The position numbers were made by a program, and so were the translations under genes. The notes under the pieces were generated by a model. That model saw only the letters and a program-made list of their open reading frames with translations, did not search any database and had not been told where the DNA came from. A DNA stretch of 64,000 nt, from the NCBI GenBank assembly GCA_009778485.1, contig WRJQ01000001.1:1-64000 (forward strand), in the 5' to 3' direction. Every line of letters starts with the position of its first letter. Within the stretch, counting starts at the first letter, position 1. Positions 55,901 through 64,000 of this stretch are shown one piece after another. Source of the stretch: Oscillospiraceae bacterium (GTDB taxonomy: Bacteria; Bacillota; Clostridia; Oscillospirales; Oscillospiraceae).

Positions 55901-58670
55901 CCTCCCGGCGGATCTTGCCGTCGCAGCAAAGAAGGACGGCCCCGTAGACCTCTACCTGCACAGCGCGCGGTCAGCGGGGGACAAGGGGATATCGGCGACT
56001 TCCGAGAAGATAACCATAAAGTATGGCGAGACCCTTGACCCGGCTACCTTGCTCGAAGCAATGAAAAAGCAGGCGGCAAAGCACTCGGACGATCCCAGCT
56101 ATGACGTTTTCCTGCTGGTCGAAGATTTCACGATCGACAAGGCCGGCGCGGGCAAACGGACGGGGAGCTTCGTGTCAGGCGCAACCGGCGCCAACGTGAA
56201 ACTCGTATACGCCAACGCGACCGGCACTGTGACAAGCTACGCCGAGAGCGAACCAATGACCGACTTCCGCCTTGGCGTCCTTATAACGCCGGCGGGCGGC
56301 GCGGAAGAGTCGCTTGTGTTCGTCAACGAAGACATCGATTCATATAAATACGCGCTCGAGGTTGACAAACGCAACGAGAACGGCGGCGCGTTCACGGCTA
56401 CAGACCTGCGCAACGCGAAGTTCACAATCTACGAGCTTATCGCCGGCGAGAAGGTCTCCGATCAGTTTAACGCCGGGGGCAGGACGCCCGTCGCAACGCT
56501 TACAAGCTCGAACGGCAAGTTCATATCCGGATACATCCTCGAAAAGGACAAAGGATATGTCGTAGTCGAAGAGGAAGTGCCCGCTTTTGCGGACCCGGCG
56601 ATAAAGAACACGATAGTCGCCGTGGTGCAGCCAATGCCGGACGACTATACGACCTACGAAGTGAAGGTCGAAGTGAGAAACCAGCGCCTCGGGTCCTTTG
56701 ACATCTGGAAGAGGAACAGCAAGGGCTCCGACTTCCTGGCGGGCGCAGAGTTCGAGCTGTATGAGTGGGTGGACGGATACACCTACGCGCAGTACAGGAC
56801 AATAGGCGTGCCGGTCAAGGGCTTCGAAGTCATCAACATCGACGTAGCGAGAGCCGTCAGCGTGACAGGCGTGCCGTTCGGGACATACGCGCTGATTGAG
56901 ACTAAAGCGCCCACAGGCTACGAGATTTATACTTTAGACGGCGGCGGCAATCCGGTATTCACGATAACGAAAGTGACCGTCAACGCGACTAACACCGGTG
57001 TCTCCAACTGGTACGCGGTTCTCAACTACATGGGCAGGACGCTGACGCACGAGTTCACCTTCGTAAAAGTAGACGCGTCGAAGCTGGCCGACTGGCAGGA
57101 CGGCGACCCGCTTGACGTCCTCCTGGGTCCGGCTGATCTGGACGCGGGCGTCAAAGGAGCGAACTTCCTCGTGGAAATGGCGGCCGGCGACGGCTGGACT
57201 CCGTTCATGCGCTTCACGGATACCAGCGACGTGTTCTCATTCGTAATTGACCGCGCGAACGCCGGCAGATACCGCGTAAGCGAAATCAAGGCTCCGGACG
57301 GCTACCTGTATGACGATTCGATCTACTTCTACTTCGATATTCAAGAGAGAATTGACAACTCCGGCGAAAGATACACAGTCGTCACATCATTTAAAGCCGG
57401 TAACAGTAGTGGTCCGAATACTGACGGGCCGGAGCTGATCAGGGCTTACATCGAAGGCGACGAAGGCCACGAGATATATGCGTACGTGATTGAGAACTAC
57501 CCGTTCGGATCGCTGGAGCTGACGAAGACAGTCGACGACGGGGACCAAAACAAGGGCTTTGACTTCACGGTGACATTCGAAGGCGACTACCTCGACCGCA
57601 TCAAGAGCCTCCCCACAGCATATATCGAGACAGATGAAGAAGGCGGCGAGGTTTCGCGGCAGTCGGTGGCGTTCGCATCCGGCGACGGCGGAGCGACCTG
57701 GACAGGGACGCTCTCGCACGGGCAAAAAGCGATTTTCACCGACATACCTTACGGAGCCGTCTACACCATAACCGAGGCGGAAGGCGACGGGAAGTATAAA
57801 GCGAGGCTGGGCCCGGTAGCCGACGACAACGACGCTGACGCGGACGACGACGACGATGGCGACGCGGATGTGCTCACGGCGGAGGAGGGCGACGAACCCT
57901 TCGCTGCGACAGGCGAAGTCCTGAGCGACGAGACAGTCGAGGTCGAAGTCGTCAACACACTGATACCCGAGCCGCTTGACGACGGCGATGACGACGGCGA
58001 CGGAGACCGCGGAAGGCCCAGGCCGCCAAGGCCGCCCGGAGACGGAGACGCCGACGCTGATGGCGACGGAGACAGCGATGGAGACGGAGACGGCGACGGG
58101 GATGGCGACGGCTATGGCGGCGGCGACGGCGATGACGATGCGGATAACGACGGCGACGGCGACAACGACGCGGATAACGACGCTGACGGAGACGCAGACG
58201 CGGATAACGACGCTGACGGCGACGGCGACGACGATGACGACGAAAGCGACCGCACCCCCTGGGACAGGCCGCGCAACCCATACTACGACCCGGAGCATCC
58301 TGACGACTATCCGGAGCCGGGCGGGCATATACATGAACTGCCGCCCGTGCCGCTGTCAGCCTTCCATACGGAGACGCCTTTCATAGGCGACGACGGCGAG
58401 ATCTGGTACATGGAGTTCGATGAAGACGGAGTGCCTCTGGGGGCATGGCATTGGGACGACGATCTCGAGGAGTGGATCTTCGACGAGATGATCCCCCTGG
58501 GCGACTTCCCATGGAACGACACTGAGGACGCGGAGGTCGACCTGCCTCAGACCGGGCGGATTATAACGGCCTTGCTCTGCACGGCGCTGACATTCGCCGG
58601 GCTGGTGCTCATTGGCGCGGGAGTGCTGCCGGAGAAGATCAAGCGCAGGCGCGCGCAACGCAAACCATAA
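49938..58670 (+). CDS. Giant LPXTG-anchored surface protein: N-terminal thioester-type domain, many Cna_B/DUF5979-like repeats, Asp/Gly-rich stalk
   Basis: Signal peptide; MFTYCLDFSREF and FATQYAIWNFTN (Cys/Gln of a TED-like domain); serial ...FTN-terminated repeats; C-terminal LPQTG, TM, KRRRAQRKP. Confidence 0.9.
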   Translation: MSRFSAHKKASGTIALALAAVMVFTCFCVIPARVNATTENGDAADVNAYEAVMDAVLDVEELSEFLDVGAAETADMEDMSGLAAEPVQRSPERDSQANDDLESSAYGQTGVANDIQPSRPDYAYVGFEDPVAIRDEKSGEEQVAPLRGAEARMASAALSGDPTEPIPDGLDYYIAERDTNYRIVLGKPPNVQMFTYCLDFSREFSDDANYFLKPNGDVTYDEVLFILNNSFPVLSVEQVKLLWGLTGALDDVQAYFATQYAIWNFTNVDKLGAIETIVENGSGSANQYPELYGAGKDLYDKLLVAAKATATGGYLASADRFEIELVPPESSDPKELASQHYLYGPYMVNSNVNGSAPVYSKLAVRISLLDSHPITDSGPLNFEVCYDEDTPISKQGTSPDEYWLVDLDKEFYIQTSTAFLGGFEFECTLLLGGVAYTETNAFDYLTSAKYLYHPTTDYFEHQEILYYGHDKGAAPGTLGPEFNSNLDPAREKVTINKVVDSDSDPISGPFDLALYIYDSSGNLVATDKTKNVSDAGSVEFDLSHYIGKGYSAVIIEEWPNYTDKFEDSMYNTQSTEITSSLQTRHYVLPNYDSSSNVTSKPTAAGAEYYVGVSFNIDEMGTAFSIAFTNKRTVENPLDRYNGVIKLTKELVTWKTGSDKLTEVRFLLYSEKGGVVATYEPFYVTVGAEGEVNLSAKILELFEGRENELEGVTFTIIEDFPKIVPDDSNGGHEAHTKLIVDGVLADEINPGGYSIVTGAGTPGVYGNSSFLYPGYSFTLAANRTVTFKNYEESAVPMTLNISKTFATSGGDGSLAGETEFEFDLYEVTYSATGGAPSYAFVDTFKLKSLESKDIVALLEATDAYKEGAYFGKSFAVIETNFPLITDFYADLTHTTTIGQSIAGTATEYYYNMSGTAPLRTTMADGVCKGIEFSLHVGQISPITLTFANVEAGQTEPDIKLQKIKTVDVSETIFNFHLYEVVDGAYTYKATIPVTAGAAAIEIFQDYIKPLYDGDFYNKKFALVEEWANDSWKYWGTRRKTDIVTHGGIDSTGYYSLSGGAEPAAARGANGVWSSSHKYYGVEFTLIPANVNTEVTKDKSFEFTNRIIEHVPVPGVKSFVGQPTFEVDFYIYHLSGTSHTFLGKFTLTNDASEVDVFALIAEEYSDCIGETFVVIEDWARSDVGSKQFTVMSVNIMGAGMVGYPTAPGEVDFTATPGTYNATNMYPGLKFTMPAVDPSVNLRFGFVNNVILYDPPEVWLRKADAVTGSAEVPAEEFSFNLYAVVDGAYVLIEEGISLARGNTDSDTNDIFALVHDAYGEACYGMIFAIVEDHVFSDYETDAYDAWWHYTTIDVATHSVDENLGPTPVSTKYGYSTLPENGDLVTDFRSAASSDQNTGTYNKDYKYFGCEFTIPYLCIEDPDDPTCHVNRLVITFTNTDTPRPNLAVNLAKDFTNTSETAVDFYLYSISATGVWAQVGSKITINKTDTTSTDLLALITAEYSDSYLDFTYVLIEDYETTVPTYGVTGQNIVTITLNSGAAAPSLFSSAVVNYRACEPPVGDEAIEVADGAEAHYYKGLRFSFNKAYLNPNITGYNATPQLSISFANVDETTWIDPALSLSKGWVTGKDRPGPYGGTEVKIHILELGADGKVSKNLTGATPQTRSPTTAATSRDIIAFLKANATGGDYRGKTYIVYEEYRFQPDLPDKARQATTVTITDAGEFFKTKDAGYIIGGAIVDGFIRNTLFAAASEVEFVGAATATDAYVKSDAGNVYYPAAKIAFPTAAENPDVPTDLAILFTNEYTAVTTPTLNIVKEWAGGVIAPEYTGGFVTATLHAYAPDGTEVSFLSNTGAAKPVVVNIGSTPVDIINTLLTGGYYYLDGTIKGVDADFLYSDKVKTFELVENYPQYSNDFLYGTRTTAIAFETPGDTTTIEDWNASTDATDPLLATFELPDRKVGTQTLQIRFTNTYVPTTFSLTVGKNTGDFRSVHYILPADLAVAAKKDGPVDLYLHSARSAGDKGISATSEKITIKYGETLDPATLLEAMKKQAAKHSDDPSYDVFLLVEDFTIDKAGAGKRTGSFVSGATGANVKLVYANATGTVTSYAESEPMTDFRLGVLITPAGGAEESLVFVNEDIDSYKYALEVDKRNENGGAFTATDLRNAKFTIYELIAGEKVSDQFNAGGRTPVATLTSSNGKFISGYILEKDKGYVVVEEEVPAFADPAIKNTIVAVVQPMPDDYTTYEVKVEVRNQRLGSFDIWKRNSKGSDFLAGAEFELYEWVDGYTYAQYRTIGVPVKGFEVINIDVARAVSVTGVPFGTYALIETKAPTGYEIYTLDGGGNPVFTITKVTVNATNTGVSNWYAVLNYMGRTLTHEFTFVKVDASKLADWQDGDPLDVLLGPADLDAGVKGANFLVEMAAGDGWTPFMRFTDTSDVFSFVIDRANAGRYRVSEIKAPDGYLYDDSIYFYFDIQERIDNSGERYTVVTSFKAGNSSGPNTDGPELIRAYIEGDEGHEIYAYVIENYPFGSLELTKTVDDGDQNKGFDFTVTFEGDYLDRIKSLPTAYIETDEEGGEVSRQSVAFASGDGGATWTGTLSHGQKAIFTDIPYGAVYTITEAEGDGKYKARLGPVADDNDADADDDDDGDADVLTAEEGDEPFAATGEVLSDETVEVEVVNTLIPEPLDDGDDDGDGDRGRPRPPRPPGDGDADADGDGDSDGDGDGDGDGDGYGGGDGDDDADNDGDGDNDADNDADGDADADNDADGDGDDDDDESDRTPWDRPRNPYYDPEHPDDYPEPGGHIHELPPVPLSAFHTETPFIGDDGEIWYMEFDEDGVPLGAWHWDDDLEEWIFDEMIPLGDFPWNDTEDAEVDLPQTGRIITALLCTALTFAGLVLIGAGVLPEKIKRRRAQRKP

Positions 58671-58687
58671 GAACGTTTCAAGTTACC

Positions 58688-58722
58688 AATCGGGGGTCGG
58701 CAATAGTCCGACTCCCGATTGC
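58688..58722 (+). terminator. Hairpin after the giant adhesin, candidate terminator
   Basis: CAATCGGGGGTCGG...CCGACTCCCGATTG stem; no strong T tract. Confidence 0.5.
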
Positions 58723-59004
58723 GTAAGCAATATAGATTTAGAGAAACGTAAACAGGAGCAAATGCCCCGTGGCATACAGAAGATACAGATCAACTCATAA
58801 CCGTAATAGCGACATACGAATCACCCGCCGCCTGCGGGCGGCCCCTCTTCACTAAAGGGCAAGGATTGCTATGAACAGAGCGAAAGCCCAATGGGAGCAG
58901 GTGCTGAGACCATGCGAGAAAAAGGGTATCCTGACTGCAACGGCTCGGGTACCCTTTCATGATACGCAGCATTACTCATTAACAGCCCATGCCGCCCCCA
59001 AAAG

Positions 59005-59034
59005 CCAAAACAGGCGCGTGCGCGCCTGTTTTGA
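59005..59034 (+). terminator. Candidate terminator upstream of rpoB
   Basis: CAAAACAGGCGCG-TGC-GCGCCTGTTTTG perfect hairpin. Confidence 0.6.
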
Positions 59035-59117
59035 CTAGAAAGAGATGCTACATGAATAAAAAAGCAAAGAACTTCGAAGAGACTTCGGAAAAATCATATA
59101 AAATTGCGAGAAAAGAC

Positions 59118-59145
59118 TTGACAGATGAAATTAATGTGGTAGAAT
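59118..59145 (+). promoter_or_regulatory. Candidate rpoBC promoter
   Basis: TTGACA (59118) - 16 nt - TAGAAT (59140). Confidence 0.65.
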
Positions 59146-59335
59146 ATATAGTTGTGCGCAAAAATCAACGCATAAACACAACTTTACTCGTGTAGTCTAG
59201 CACATATCCTGAAAGTTGTCAATACATTTATTCTCGATTGTTTACAACTGCGCCGGGCGTGCGCAGAAAACGTCATTGCAATACCGCCGAAACAGACCGC
59301 CGATATAGCAAATTAGCGCGAACAGGGGGATAAGA

Positions 59336-63181
<3,846 letters not shown>

Positions 63182-63186
63182 CCTGA

Positions 63187-64000
<814 letters not shown>

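Noticed and set aside
57387-58334. 315-aa minus-strand ORF rich in Val/Arg/Ile (VVRIVIAVAAAIAVAIPVAVSVS)
   Set aside because: Antisense of the adhesin's low-complexity GAC/GGC stalk; composition artefact with no family motifs.
58860-58960. T-box or TPP riboswitch suggested by CTGAGA and GGGTACC stretches
   Set aside because: The T-box antiterminator (TGGNACCGCG) and TPP core elements are not present as expected; kept only as an unexplained structured region.
59052-59195. Possible small protein MNKKAKNFEETSEKSYKIARKDLTDEINVVEYIVVRKNQRINTTLLV
   Set aside because: Overlaps the best rpoB promoter candidate and lacks a clear RBS; more likely non-coding.

Overview
The window appears to be chromosomal DNA from a fairly high-GC Clostridia-like Firmicute; the taxon is inferred from gene content, not tested. 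It opens with an ABC transporter C-terminus and an L10-leader/rplJ/rplL unit and closes with rpoB and the start of rpoC. About 57 kb therefore sits between rplL and rpoB, which are normally adjacent. From left to right the interval holds: a DUF1836 regulator; a folate operon (folE-folP-folBK-folC); an AEC permease; tRNA-Thr; a TAXI-TRAP transporter; a large purine/urate-type anaerobic catabolic locus (about 12.2-37.3 kb) with an NCS2 permease, ssnA, hydantoinase, serine dehydratase, a PLP fold-II protein, ygeX, ygeY, ygeW, carbamate kinase, a fused Fe-S/Mo hydroxylase, ygfK, a DUF849/BKACE enzyme, a small Cys-rich protein, a three-subunit Mo hydroxylase and a guanine deaminase; a tRNA cluster (Asp-Phe-Gly-Cys) with a duplicated tRNA-Gly 3' end; H+-pyrophosphatase; proA; a Gly-rich beta-helix-like secreted protein; a TPR/DUF4125 pair; and a 2,910-aa LPQTG-anchored thioester-type adhesin. 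I also see several inverted-repeat or REP/MITE-like elements, including a GTCTGTTCAGGTACCC motif present five times. I found no transposase, CRISPR array or rRNA. All family calls are by eye from protein motifs; no database search was run.
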